DNA from: an uncultured Hyphomicrobiales bacterium
GTDB lineage: Bacteria; Pseudomonadota; Alphaproteobacteria; Rhizobiales; CAJQND01
NCBI GenBank assembly: GCA_905479595.1
Contig: CAJQND010000404.1
Location: forward strand, 1 to 6,935
Reading direction: 5' to 3'
DNA length: 6,935 bases
Position 1 is the stretch's first letter; each line of letters starts with the position of its first letter. Made by a program: the position numbers and the translations under genes. Positions 1 to 6,595 of this stretch are shown piece after piece. The notes beneath the pieces were generated by a model. That model had not been told where the DNA came from and did not search any database. It saw nothing but the letters and a program-made list of their open reading frames with translations.

Positions 1-38
1 CCAATGACGACTATTTTTTCTTTTTTTTCTGCGCGCAT
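1..38 (-). CDS. N-terminal fragment of a probable Rossmann-fold (FAD/NAD-binding) protein, cut by the left edge
   Basis: Only the first 12 codons and two bases of codon 13 are visible. Read on the minus strand from the ATG at 38-36 they give MRAEKKEKIVVI followed by G. A short charged leader followed by KIVVIG is how many FAD- or NAD-dependent oxidoreductases begin, the strand going straight into a GxGxxG loop, which would lie just outside the window. The frame stays open upstream to a TAA near 111-113 but offers no other ATG, GTG or TTG, so this start is the only ordinary one. A purine-rich GTGAAGAA lies just upstream as a weak ribosome site. The gene is divergent from the aldehyde dehydrogenase operon and shares its 217-base control region. 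Flavin amine oxidase or desaturase types are possible, but so is any dinucleotide-binding enzyme; the fragment is too short to choose. Confidence 0.5.
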   Translation of the reverse strand, partial: MRAEKKEKIVVI

Positions 39-100
39 TGGATATTCTTCACTTTGTTTTTGTGATTGTCCTACATTCAGAACTTGAACGAAGACAAGGG

Positions 101-130
101 GTAATATGGATTACAGTTGACACGCATCAA
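101..130 (-). promoter_or_regulatory. Candidate sigma70-type promoter for the divergent left-edge gene
   Basis: On the minus strand TTGATG (130-125) and TATTAC (106-101) are separated by 18 bases. Each box matches the sigma70 consensus at four of six positions. The -10 box lies about 62 bases before the start codon at 38. Its -35 region is interleaved with the plus-strand TTGACA box at 117-122, so the two divergent units may compete for polymerase. This is a pattern match by eye only. Confidence 0.3.
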
Positions 131-148
131 TTCCTAGGAACTTACGAA
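117..148 (+). promoter_or_regulatory. Candidate promoter of the aldehyde dehydrogenase-ABC operon with a palindrome in its spacer
   Basis: TTGACA at 117-122 is a perfect -35 consensus. At normal spacing the -10 region is poor (ACTTAC at 140-145); TACGAA at 143-148 is a slightly better match at a 20-base spacing. The perfect 10-base palindrome TTCCTAGGAA (131-140) lies inside the spacer. A perfect -35, a weak or over-spaced -10 and a dyad between them is the layout seen in activator-dependent promoters such as those of the MerR family. Here that is only an inference, because no regulator gene is visible in the window. Confidence 0.3.
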
Positions 149-173
149 AATATGCAAACTATGTGCATTTTCG
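145..173 (+). promoter_or_regulatory. Inverted repeat / bulged hairpin in the 5' region of the aldehyde dehydrogenase operon
   Basis: The left arm CGAAAATATGCA (145-156) pairs with the right arm TGCATTTTCG (164-173) over ten base pairs, with a two-base AT bulge in the left arm and a seven-base loop (157-163). It lies downstream of the TTGACA box and about 80 bases before the TTG start. It could be an operator or a structured part of the mRNA leader. It is not followed by a T-run, so it is not a classical terminator. Confidence 0.35.
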
Positions 174-255
174 CAACCCCAGCTTGGCACTTGTCCTCTT
201 AATAGAGTAAACGCGTCTTAGCAAACCCAGAGAACCGAACGGCCCCGATAGTCTT

Positions 256-1707
256 TTGACAGATACCACCACAAAGTCCGAGGTAGATTTCGCAGCTATC
301 CAGCTGGCGCAATCAGCGTGGAGCAATACACCTGTTGCGCGCCGTGTCCAAATCATCTCCCGGTTTCGTGTTTTACTGGCAGATAACGCCGCCAGTTTGG
401 CCGCGAAAACTTGCCAAAATCGAGATCGCGACCCGACGGAAGTCGTTATCGCAGAAGCGCTTCCACTAGCGGAAGGGTGCCGATTTTTAGAGAAAAATTC
501 CAAAAAAATTCTCAATCCGGTGCGCCTTTCCGCGTTTACCCGTCCTCGCTGGCTGGTGGGATTAAGCGGAAGGATTACACGCGAACCTCACGGTATCATT
601 TTGATACTTGCGCCATTTAATTATCCGCTATTTTTGCCCGGTATTCAGGCTTTGCAGGCTCTGACTGCGGGAAACGCGGTGATTGTCAAACCCGGCACGG
701 GGGGCGGCGATGTTATGCTGGAGATGGCGAAGTTGCTTGCTGATGCGGGGCTGCCGGAACATTTGTTCAATGTTACCGGTGATTCGGTGGAAAGCGGCGT
801 TGCGGCACTCGCCGGAGATATCGACAAGGTGGTCCTGACCGGCTCTGCAGCGACTGGCACCGGGGTCCTGGCCGCTCTCTCCAAACGGGCAATACCGGCA
901 ACGGTTGAGCTGTCCGGAAATGATGCAACTATTGTGCTGGCAGATGCCAACATCGAACTGGTGGCCGATGCTGTGGCTTATGGCTTGCGTCTCAACAGCT
1001 CACAAACATGCATTGCGCCGCGAAGGGTGATCGTCACGGGCCGCGAGGACGGACCCGTTTTGAGCGCAATTTTGGCACGCATAAATGACATTCAACCGGT
1101 TCAAATCCCCAATGCAGTGGCGGAACGGGTGCAAAAGCTTGTCGAAACCGCCAAACATGCCGGCGCAAATGTTCTGGCCGGGTCTGCCGATCCGGCGCGG
1201 TTTACCCCATTTTTACTCAGCAATGTTCCGGCAGATTCTGATATTCTCAAAGCGGACATATTTGCACCTGTCGTATCGGTTACACACGCCAGTAATGACG
1301 TTGATGCAATCAACCAGGTGAATGCATCACCATATGGCCTTGGGGCCGCAATCTTTGGTGACCCCAAAAAGGCACACACGATTGCTGCCCAGCTTGATAC
1401 CGGATTTGTAACGATAAACGATATGATTGTACCAACCGCCGACCCCCGTGCCCCGTTTGGCGGGCGTAAAGGCTCAGGATTTGGCGTCACCCGCGGTGCC
1501 GAAGGCCTGTTGGCGATGACCCGACCAAAAACCATTTTCTTGCGCAAAGGCAAATTTCACCCACACCTCAACCCAATTAAATCAAGCGACCTTGAGGCAT
1601 ACAGCAATTTGCTCATCGCCATGCATTCCCGAGGCTTCACGCAGCGAATAAAGGCATTTATGAACGCCGTGCGAGGTCTTTCCAGCCATATTAAACCAAA
1701 GCGTTGA
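256..1707 (+). CDS. NAD(P)-dependent aldehyde dehydrogenase family protein
   Basis: A cytoplasmic or membrane-associated enzyme of 483 residues, a normal length for the superfamily, expected to oxidise an aldehyde to the carboxylic acid. The catalytic set is complete: oxyanion Asn122 in APFNYP, cofactor-binding Lys145 in VKPG, the GSAATG turn (196-201), general-base Glu218 in ELSGND, nucleophile Cys252 in SQTC, and FGGRKGSGFG at 401-410. The Glu of the usual EIFGP cofactor motif is Asp334 here (DIFAP). The segment at 97-125 and the basic tail after residue 430 recall the class-3-like group that acts on long-chain or isoprenoid aldehydes, so the substrate may be lipophilic. This is a family impression, not a proof. 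The start is TTG at 256: it is the only start codon after the in-frame TAA at 208, and it lacks a good Shine-Dalgarno sequence. The gene heads an operon, ending in TGA at 1705-1707 a few bases before the ABC ATPase start, so it probably works with the transporter. Confidence 0.9.
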   Translation: MTDTTTKSEVDFAAIQLAQSAWSNTPVARRVQIISRFRVLLADNAASLAAKTCQNRDRDPTEVVIAEALPLAEGCRFLEKNSKKILNPVRLSAFTRPRWLVGLSGRITREPHGIILILAPFNYPLFLPGIQALQALTAGNAVIVKPGTGGGDVMLEMAKLLADAGLPEHLFNVTGDSVESGVAALAGDIDKVVLTGSAATGTGVLAALSKRAIPATVELSGNDATIVLADANIELVADAVAYGLRLNSSQTCIAPRRVIVTGREDGPVLSAILARINDIQPVQIPNAVAERVQKLVETAKHAGANVLAGSADPARFTPFLLSNVPADSDILKADIFAPVVSVTHASNDVDAINQVNASPYGLGAAIFGDPKKAHTIAAQLDTGFVTINDMIVPTADPRAPFGGRKGSGFGVTRGAEGLLAMTRPKTIFLRKGKFHPHLNPIKSSDLEAYSNLLIAMHSRGFTQRIKAFMNAVRGLSSHIKPKR

Positions 1708-1712
1708 CTTAC

Positions 1713-2645
1713 ATGCACCCAATCACTGTTGATAATCTGTCCAAATCATATGGCGGCCAAATGGCTGTGAATGCAGTTTCACTATCGGTCGATGCAGGTG
1801 AAACATTCGCTCTTTTGGGGCCAAATGGGGCAGGTAAAACGACCATAATTGAAATTCTTGAAGGCTATCGGAAACGAGATAGCGGCACCGTGAGCATTCT
1901 CGGCTTCGACCCGCAAACCGCCGAGCGCGCCTTCCGCGAACGCATAGGCATCGTGTTGCAGTCCACGGCGCTGGAACCAGACCTCACGGTGCGCGAAACC
2001 ATTGACGTATACGCAAGGTTTTATCCACGCCCCCTCGCCCGCGACGATTTGCTATCGCTGGTTGGCCTTGCCGACAACGCGCAAAAGCGGGTTTCAGCCC
2101 TCTCTGGCGGTCAACAGCGGCGGTTGGAAATTGCCCTTGGGTTGGTCGGTGACCCGGACCTGATCTTTCTTGATGAACCGACCACCGGTCTTGATCCCGA
2201 TGCGCGGCGAAACATCTGGAACCTGATCCTCGAACTCAACCAGTTCGGCAAAACCATCTTGCTGTCTTCCCACTATATGGACGAAGTAGAGGCTCTGGCC
2301 CACCGCATTGCGGTGCTGGTCGACGGTCAAATCGTTGCGGAAGGCACATCACACAGTTTGCGTGAAATCCATGGCGGTTACACTGAGATACGGTTTCATG
2401 TGGGCAATGATGATCTTCCGGGTTCGTTTCCCGCACCCTTGCGCCAGATTACATTTATCGAACGCGGCTGGGCGGTTTTGGAAGCGCGCAACCCGACGCC
2501 GGTGCTGGCAGACCTGACCAAGTGGGCTTTTTCACAGCAATTCGATTTGGCACATCTTTCCGTAACCCAGCCAAGCCTGGAGGAAATCTACCTCACATTG
2601 ACCCGCGGCCGACGCAGCGAAAGAGATGGCAGGGGAGCAAAATGA
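1713..2645 (+). CDS. ABC transporter ATP-binding protein, DrrA/NodI-type (ABC-2 system)
   Basis: A nucleotide-binding subunit of 310 residues that powers the adjacent ABC-2 permease. From the ATG at 1713, Walker A is GPNGAGKT (36-43), the Q-loop is Gln83, the signature is LSGGQQ (130-135), Walker B is DLIFLDE (149-155), the D-loop is GLD (159-161) and the switch His is His187 in SSHYMDE. A C-terminal extension from about residue 222, ending in PSLEEIYLTLT, is the regulatory tail typical of DrrA-like exporters of drugs, lipids and polysaccharides. A TTG at 1704 in the same frame would make a 4-base overlap with the aldehyde dehydrogenase stop and add three residues; the ATG gives the more usual N-terminus, and neither has a strong ribosome site. 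The 3' end overlaps the permease start (ATGA, 2642-2645), so translation of the two subunits is probably coupled. The direction is probably export; the substrate is unknown. Confidence 0.93.
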   Translation: MHPITVDNLSKSYGGQMAVNAVSLSVDAGETFALLGPNGAGKTTIIEILEGYRKRDSGTVSILGFDPQTAERAFRERIGIVLQSTALEPDLTVRETIDVYARFYPRPLARDDLLSLVGLADNAQKRVSALSGGQQRRLEIALGLVGDPDLIFLDEPTTGLDPDARRNIWNLILELNQFGKTILLSSHYMDEVEALAHRIAVLVDGQIVAEGTSHSLREIHGGYTEIRFHVGNDDLPGSFPAPLRQITFIERGWAVLEARNPTPVLADLTKWAFSQQFDLAHLSVTQPSLEEIYLTLTRGRRSERDGRGAK

Positions 2646-3436
2646 TGTTGTTCTGGCAAACACTCTATCAACTGCGCCTGTTTTCACGCCGCCCGGCGGC
2701 TCTGTTTTTCGTCATTATCATGCCGCTCATCATGTTCGTGGTGTTTACGGTTTTGTTCGGCAATGAACTAATCCCCGGCACCGAGGTTACAACTGCGCAG
2801 TTCTATGCCCCCGCTCTTGCCGTTTTTGGCGCGGTTCAGGCGTGCTACACCTATCTTGCAGTCTCTACGGCCACGGCACGTGATCAAGGTGTTTTAAAAC
2901 GTATTCGCGGCACACCTCTGGCCCCTATCACCTACATTCTGGCGCGCATTTTGGCGGTCACCGCGATTGCCATTGCAGCTGTGCTGGTGGTGATGGTGGT
3001 GGGTATTTTGTTTTTCGGCGTCGCGGTGTTTCCAGAAAAACTGCCCATGGCGGCCATTTCACTGTTTACCGGGTGTTTTTCGTTTGCAGCACTTGGCATG
3101 TTGGTATGTGCATTGTCGCGTTCATCCGAAACGACCCAGGCCGTGGTCAGCGCCACTTTGCTGCCGTTGGCTTTTATCTCAGATGTGTTCATTCGACCGT
3201 TCCGCGAGATACCGCAATGGGTCACCACTCTGTCAGATATATTTCCGTTAAAGCATTTTTCGACGAGCTTCAGCCATGCATTCCGGGCCGACAAGGCTGG
3301 CAGCGGTTTTAACTGGATTATCGGTGATGAAATCTACGCCGCTCTGCCTAATCTCGCCGTAATGGCCGCCTGGGGCATCGCCGCAGCTGCCATTGCCGCA
3401 TACACGTTTAAATGGGACCCAAAGGGCGAGATTTAG
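2642..3436 (+). CDS. ABC-2 type transporter permease
   Basis: An inner-membrane subunit of 264 residues, the usual size for an ABC-2 half-transporter. About six hydrophobic segments are visible: roughly 20-40, 54-76, 98-129 (long), 135-158, 166-184 and 235-254. The cytoplasmic motif DQGVLKRIRGTPL (81-93) between the second and third segments is characteristic of the family and forms part of the contact with the ATPase. The start overlaps the ATPase stop. AGGGGAG at 2631-2637 is a strong ribosome site, 4 bases from the ATG at 2642 and 7 from the next ATG at 2645, so the protein may begin with the second Met. A longer in-frame reading from 2522 runs inside the ATPase gene and is rejected. Two such permeases, or a homodimer, would pair with two ATPases. 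Co-transcription with the aldehyde dehydrogenase suggests that the cargo is related to its product, which is an inference. Confidence 0.93.
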   Translation: MMLFWQTLYQLRLFSRRPAALFFVIIMPLIMFVVFTVLFGNELIPGTEVTTAQFYAPALAVFGAVQACYTYLAVSTATARDQGVLKRIRGTPLAPITYILARILAVTAIAIAAVLVVMVVGILFFGVAVFPEKLPMAAISLFTGCFSFAALGMLVCALSRSSETTQAVVSATLLPLAFISDVFIRPFREIPQWVTTLSDIFPLKHFSTSFSHAFRADKAGSGFNWIIGDEIYAALPNLAVMAAWGIAAAAIAAYTFKWDPKGEI

Positions 3437-3508
3437 GGTCAAGACCCTAGCTAGACTCTGGGTTCATAACCAAAACAATACGTTTGCCGCTGGAAGCAAT
3501 TTTCAGCG
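3434..3508. terminator. Two small hairpins between convergent genes, possible terminators
   Basis: The 83 bases between the permease stop and the TPR gene stop hold two stems. The first is TAGGGT/ACCCTA around CAAG (3434-3449), starting on the permease TAG itself. The second is CGCTGGAA/TTTCAGCG with one G-U pair and a GCAAT loop (3488-3508). Neither is followed by a clear T-run in either direction, so intrinsic termination is only a possibility. They may instead act as mRNA 3'-end stabilisers. Confidence 0.3.
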
Positions 3509-3519
3509 ATCCATTACGG

Positions 3520-5160
3520 TCACGCTGCAGCAACTTGCCGGCAATAGCATGAGGCCTTGATCGGAACCTCCGCACGGGCGGCGGCTTTGTCGAGTTGAAG
3601 TTTCACCTGAAGCGCCTCGATTTTTTCACCACGATGAACCAGACATTCATGCAGACCGTGCAAACTCCAGACATTACCGGGGTGTTGGCAAGCGCGGCTC
3701 AACGTCGAATCGAGCCCTAGATCCGCCCGGTATACGGCTTCGGCCTCATCATAATGTCCCTGCTCTATCAGCAACGCACCCAATGCGTGGCGGGTTGGCT
3801 GCATCCACCCCCATGGTTCGTCATAAGGCATGTTATCGTCTATTTGGACGGATTTACGGAGATGCTCAAAGGCTTTTTCAACGTTGCCTTTGTGGTATTC
3901 GAGCTCACCAAGCATCATTTGCTCCGCGACTTTGAGAATATCCTGGCATGTATTGTTAAATAACATGCGCGTTTCAGGCACGTTGTCGCGCGCTTCGAAG
4001 AACAAATCCCGCTCGGATTCTGCTTGCGAAAGTTCACCTTGGTTGGCAAAGGCAACGGTACGGGCATAGCGCATCATCGCAGTCGTCACACAGAAAAGTT
4101 CGGTATTTTCCGGCAGCTCCTGCTCCAATATTTCCTTCCAGCGACCAAAACGAATAAGGGCATGTTGCTTCATTGGCACAAAGCCCTCGAACCAATCTGC
4201 CATCGAGCGCAAGAAATCCTCTGGCACCGTTTCAATCAGTTCATCTGCCGTTTCCAGGGCTACCGTCGGCTGGCCAAGGAACATCGCGCCATAGATTTTG
4301 AAATGAAAATTATGGCACCGGTATACGGAGTAAAAATTATCGGCACCACGTTCTTTAAGGTATTTCTGGTCGGCAATAATTGCGTTGTGGTTTCTCGAGA
4401 CAACATTTGGATACTCACCGCAAAGAACGTCAATGTGCGTCGCCATGTGGAGAAGGTGTCCGGCATCTGGTATCAATGTGCTCAATGCATCACCGTGGCG
4501 CAGGGCACGTTCGGGGTGCGGCGACATTTCCATCAAATGAACATACATGTGAAGGAGTCCGGCGTGCCGCCAGGCACCTTCAAGAGTGTCAAATGCGGTT
4601 TCCAGGACAGAAATTGCTTCTACAGTATCAGCACCTTTGGCGGGCTTGCCAGTGGGCAAATCCCATAGCTGCCAAGGCGTCCGGTTCATCATCGACTCGG
4701 CGAACAGGCTACACACATCAAGATTATCCCCATGGAGCTTGTGAACCGCGCGCATTGCATCAGCATAAGCATCATTCCAAGGGGCAAAGTCCGCAATGGA
4801 GGCATCATCTGGATACCGGTGAGACAGTGCTTCAATGAGAGCATTTTCCACACCCGAAATTGCACCAGAAAGGCTGGATGCTTTAGCGAGTGCCTGCCCA
4901 ACGCGGCTAATACATTCTGGCTTTTCAACGTCTTCAAATGCGTCCCAGGGCTTGTTGTAATTGGGGCCAATCGCATATGCGATGCCCCATTGGGCCATGG
5001 CACATTCAGGGTCAGCTTCAAGCGCCATTTCAAAGCAGGTAATCGCTTCTTCATGATTGTAACCATAAATCCAAGCCAACCCATGATCGAACCAGTTCTG
5101 TGCGTCTTGGGATGGTGTAGTAATTTTCATAGAATAAGAGCCCAGATCAAAAGTATTCAT
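3520..5160 (-). CDS. Tetratricopeptide repeat protein, TTC38-like family
   Basis: A predicted soluble helical-repeat protein of 546 residues with no signal peptide or membrane segment. The N-terminal repeat is clear at about 20-60 (FDHGLAWIYGYNHEEAI..FEMALEADP), followed by the family block AQWGIAYAIGPNYN (56-69). Further TPR-like pairs lie at about 417-445 and 455-485. The middle carries a His/Glu-rich stretch (His204, His208, Glu211, His215, His222, His235, His238, His242) that resembles the conserved centre of bacterial TTC38-like proteins. The end has HPGNVWSLHGLHECL (493-507) and a Cys-rich SCYCR near the C-terminus (537-541). The molecular function of the family is not known to me. The start is supported by AGGGGAG about 9 bases before the ATG. 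The gene is convergent with the ABC operon and lies 289 bases downstream of the MetE-like gene on the same strand, too far to assume an operon. The family assignment is good; the role is open. Confidence 0.85.
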   Translation of the reverse strand: MNTFDLGSYSMKITTPSQDAQNWFDHGLAWIYGYNHEEAITCFEMALEADPECAMAQWGIAYAIGPNYNKPWDAFEDVEKPECISRVGQALAKASSLSGAISGVENALIEALSHRYPDDASIADFAPWNDAYADAMRAVHKLHGDNLDVCSLFAESMMNRTPWQLWDLPTGKPAKGADTVEAISVLETAFDTLEGAWRHAGLLHMYVHLMEMSPHPERALRHGDALSTLIPDAGHLLHMATHIDVLCGEYPNVVSRNHNAIIADQKYLKERGADNFYSVYRCHNFHFKIYGAMFLGQPTVALETADELIETVPEDFLRSMADWFEGFVPMKQHALIRFGRWKEILEQELPENTELFCVTTAMMRYARTVAFANQGELSQAESERDLFFEARDNVPETRMLFNNTCQDILKVAEQMMLGELEYHKGNVEKAFEHLRKSVQIDDNMPYDEPWGWMQPTRHALGALLIEQGHYDEAEAVYRADLGLDSTLSRACQHPGNVWSLHGLHECLVHRGEKIEALQVKLQLDKAAARAEVPIKASCYCRQVAAA

Positions 5161-5449
5161 CGCCTACTTCTCCCCTATCTGAAAATTGTCAGCACCTATA
5201 GCTGTGTAATGTTTGAACAAGTTTCGCAGCCAAGTATGTAATCAGTATTGTCTAAAACCTTACCCATCGCCCCGCTAATTACAAGAGTTGGGAAGTTTTA
5301 CCTTCTCACCACAAACGTTACATTGCCGACCCACATTAACGCGCCCGATCAAAATCGGTGGTACTAACAAGAGGCCGCACGTCCGCAATCGGAATGAAGC
5401 GGTCGTCGCGGTTTCTGCCCTGTTTATAGGTCCAGAACCTGGGCCAGCC
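5161..5449. other. Intergenic region between the MetE-like and TPR genes, no convincing gene
   Basis: This stretch separates two minus-strand genes and should hold the 3' end of the first and the promoter of the second. Next to the TPR gene (5161-5290) it is AT-rich with no well-formed sigma70 pair that I would defend. The half nearer the MetE-like stop is more GC-rich and contains an imperfect stem just after that stop (GGCCCAG/CTGGACC with one mismatch) and a 5-bp stem CCGAT/ATCGG at 5345-5358, neither with a T-run. A 65-codon frame on the minus strand (5472-5275) starts with GTG inside the upstream gene and resembles nothing I know; its CNVCG motif is probably chance. A small RNA or a decayed intergenic repeat is possible but not shown. 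Confidence 0.5.
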
Positions 5450-6523
5450 TTATACAGCGCGGGCGGCTTCACACAGGGTTTTCAGCTTGGCCATGGCAAG
5501 AGAGTGCCCAATGAGGCCGAGGCCGCAATCAGGTGCTGCCCAAAGGCGCTCACGGTCGATATGCTCCAGCGCCACTTTCAACCGCTCAATAACTTCTTCA
5601 ACCGGCTCCACTTCGCTCTTGGCTATGGCCACAGCACCAAACAACACGGTTGAACGCTCAAACACTTCCAGCAGAGAAAGATCATTGTGGCGGTGCGCAT
5701 CTTCAATTGACACCTGATGCACGCTTGAGCGATCCACCGCCTCGGCAAGATCGAAATAAGATTGAGGGTCGGCTTTATGATAATCCTCATCATCCACATG
5801 GTTGGGATAGCCGCAGCACATATGCATTACCCGGGTGACATTTGCCGGCACTTTGTGGAAACACCGGTCGAGCGCATCAACACCAAACGCCAGCGCCCTA
5901 TCGACAGAGCGGGCGAACAGTGGTTCATCGACCTGGATGTATGTGCACCCGGCATCAGCTAGGGCCCGCACGCCAACATTCAACGCATCAGCCAAATCGG
6001 CCGCAAGTTTGCGCTCATCCTCGTAATGCGCGTTGACCGTTGTATCCATAATCGTGAGCGGACCAGGCACTGTGATTTTTACCGGCTTTTTAGTGAACCC
6101 TTGGGCGATCTTGTAATCGCGGGCAAGAAAACTCGCCGCGACAGGCCCCTGTGGCGCACGGATGGACCCGCGAATTGTGGGCAACTCGGTTTCATAGGCA
6201 CCATCGCGCAATACCCGCGCGGTCAGGTTTTCAAAATCAAACCCGTCCAGATGGCGGCAATGATAGTGGATATAGTTTTCGCGTCGTTGCTCGCCATCGC
6301 TTGGAACATCGATCCCGGTATCCACTTGCGCCTCTACCGCCTCGCGGGTGGCGCGCACGAAAAGTGCTTCGGTTTCCGCATCGGCATTCTGCATGGCCTG
6401 GGTATAATCCCGGGTAACCTTGCCGCCCTGATCAGTCAGGCCGTGATCGACTGAGAACCAGTCTTTGATCGGCAGGTACTCAGGTTTGGGAAAAGCGCCA
6501 ATGCAGGTGGTTTTAAGTGCCAT
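5450..6523 (-). CDS. MetE C-terminal-domain family protein (core cobalamin-independent methionine synthase-like methyltransferase)
   Basis: A cytoplasmic zinc enzyme of 357 residues matching only the catalytic half of E. coli MetE, which is about twice as long. The visible marks are: IGAFPKP near the N-terminus (8-14), the counterpart of IGSFPQT in MetE; SDGEQRRENYIHYH (75-88) with Glu78; VPGPLTI (152-158); and IQVDEP (196-201) with Asp199. The zinc ligands are His234 and Cys236 in HMCC, Glu274 in VSIED and Cys333 in APDCGL. A full zinc and thiol-binding site implies methyl or alkyl transfer to a thiol, most simply homocysteine to methionine. The N-terminal domain that helps bind the polyglutamyl folate donor is missing, so the methyl donor may be a protein or a small molecule. 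Other thiol transferases of the superfamily, such as epoxyalkane:coenzyme M transferase, share this fold. The start at 6523 gives the family N-terminus; a longer frame to 6625 would run into the divergent phosphoesterase gene. Confidence 0.85.
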   Translation of the reverse strand: MALKTTCIGAFPKPEYLPIKDWFSVDHGLTDQGGKVTRDYTQAMQNADAETEALFVRATREAVEAQVDTGIDVPSDGEQRRENYIHYHCRHLDGFDFENLTARVLRDGAYETELPTIRGSIRAPQGPVAASFLARDYKIAQGFTKKPVKITVPGPLTIMDTTVNAHYEDERKLAADLADALNVGVRALADAGCTYIQVDEPLFARSVDRALAFGVDALDRCFHKVPANVTRVMHMCCGYPNHVDDEDYHKADPQSYFDLAEAVDRSSVHQVSIEDAHRHNDLSLLEVFERSTVLFGAVAIAKSEVEPVEEVIERLKVALEHIDRERLWAAPDCGLGLIGHSLAMAKLKTLCEAARAV

Positions 6524-6595
6524 GAAATGCCCCAATATGCGATGTCGATCCTCAACGAAATCTTTGCATGTTTTATCGGGCACAGGACAGAGGCT

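Noticed and set aside
12..28. Long T-rich tract that resembles the tail of a plus-strand terminator
   Set aside because: It is the complement of Lys/Glu codons (AAA, GAA) at the start of the minus-strand gene whose ATG is at 38-36, and no stable stem precedes it.
1101..1553. 150-codon minus-strand frame within the aldehyde dehydrogenase gene
   Set aside because: It is antisense to a gene with a complete catalytic set and has no motif of its own.
2522..2641. N-terminal extension of the permease (304 residues instead of 264)
   Set aside because: The added 40 residues overlap the ATPase coding frame and are hydrophilic; the strong ribosome site at 2631-2637 points to the ATG at 2642 or 2645.
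4024..4668. 214-codon plus-strand open frame
   Set aside because: It lies entirely antisense to the TPR gene, has no family resemblance or ribosome site, and the minus-strand reading has clear TPR motifs.
5275..5472. 65-codon minus-strand frame with a CNVCG motif near its end
   Set aside because: It starts with GTG inside the MetE-like gene without a ribosome site, and a single CxxC is weak evidence; treated as noncoding.
5288..5653. 121-codon plus-strand open frame across the MetE-like 3' end
   Set aside because: More than half is antisense to the MetE-like gene and the rest has no recognisable pattern.
6026..6454. 142-codon plus-strand open frame
   Set aside because: It is antisense to the MetE-like gene, whose catalytic motifs fix the true reading.
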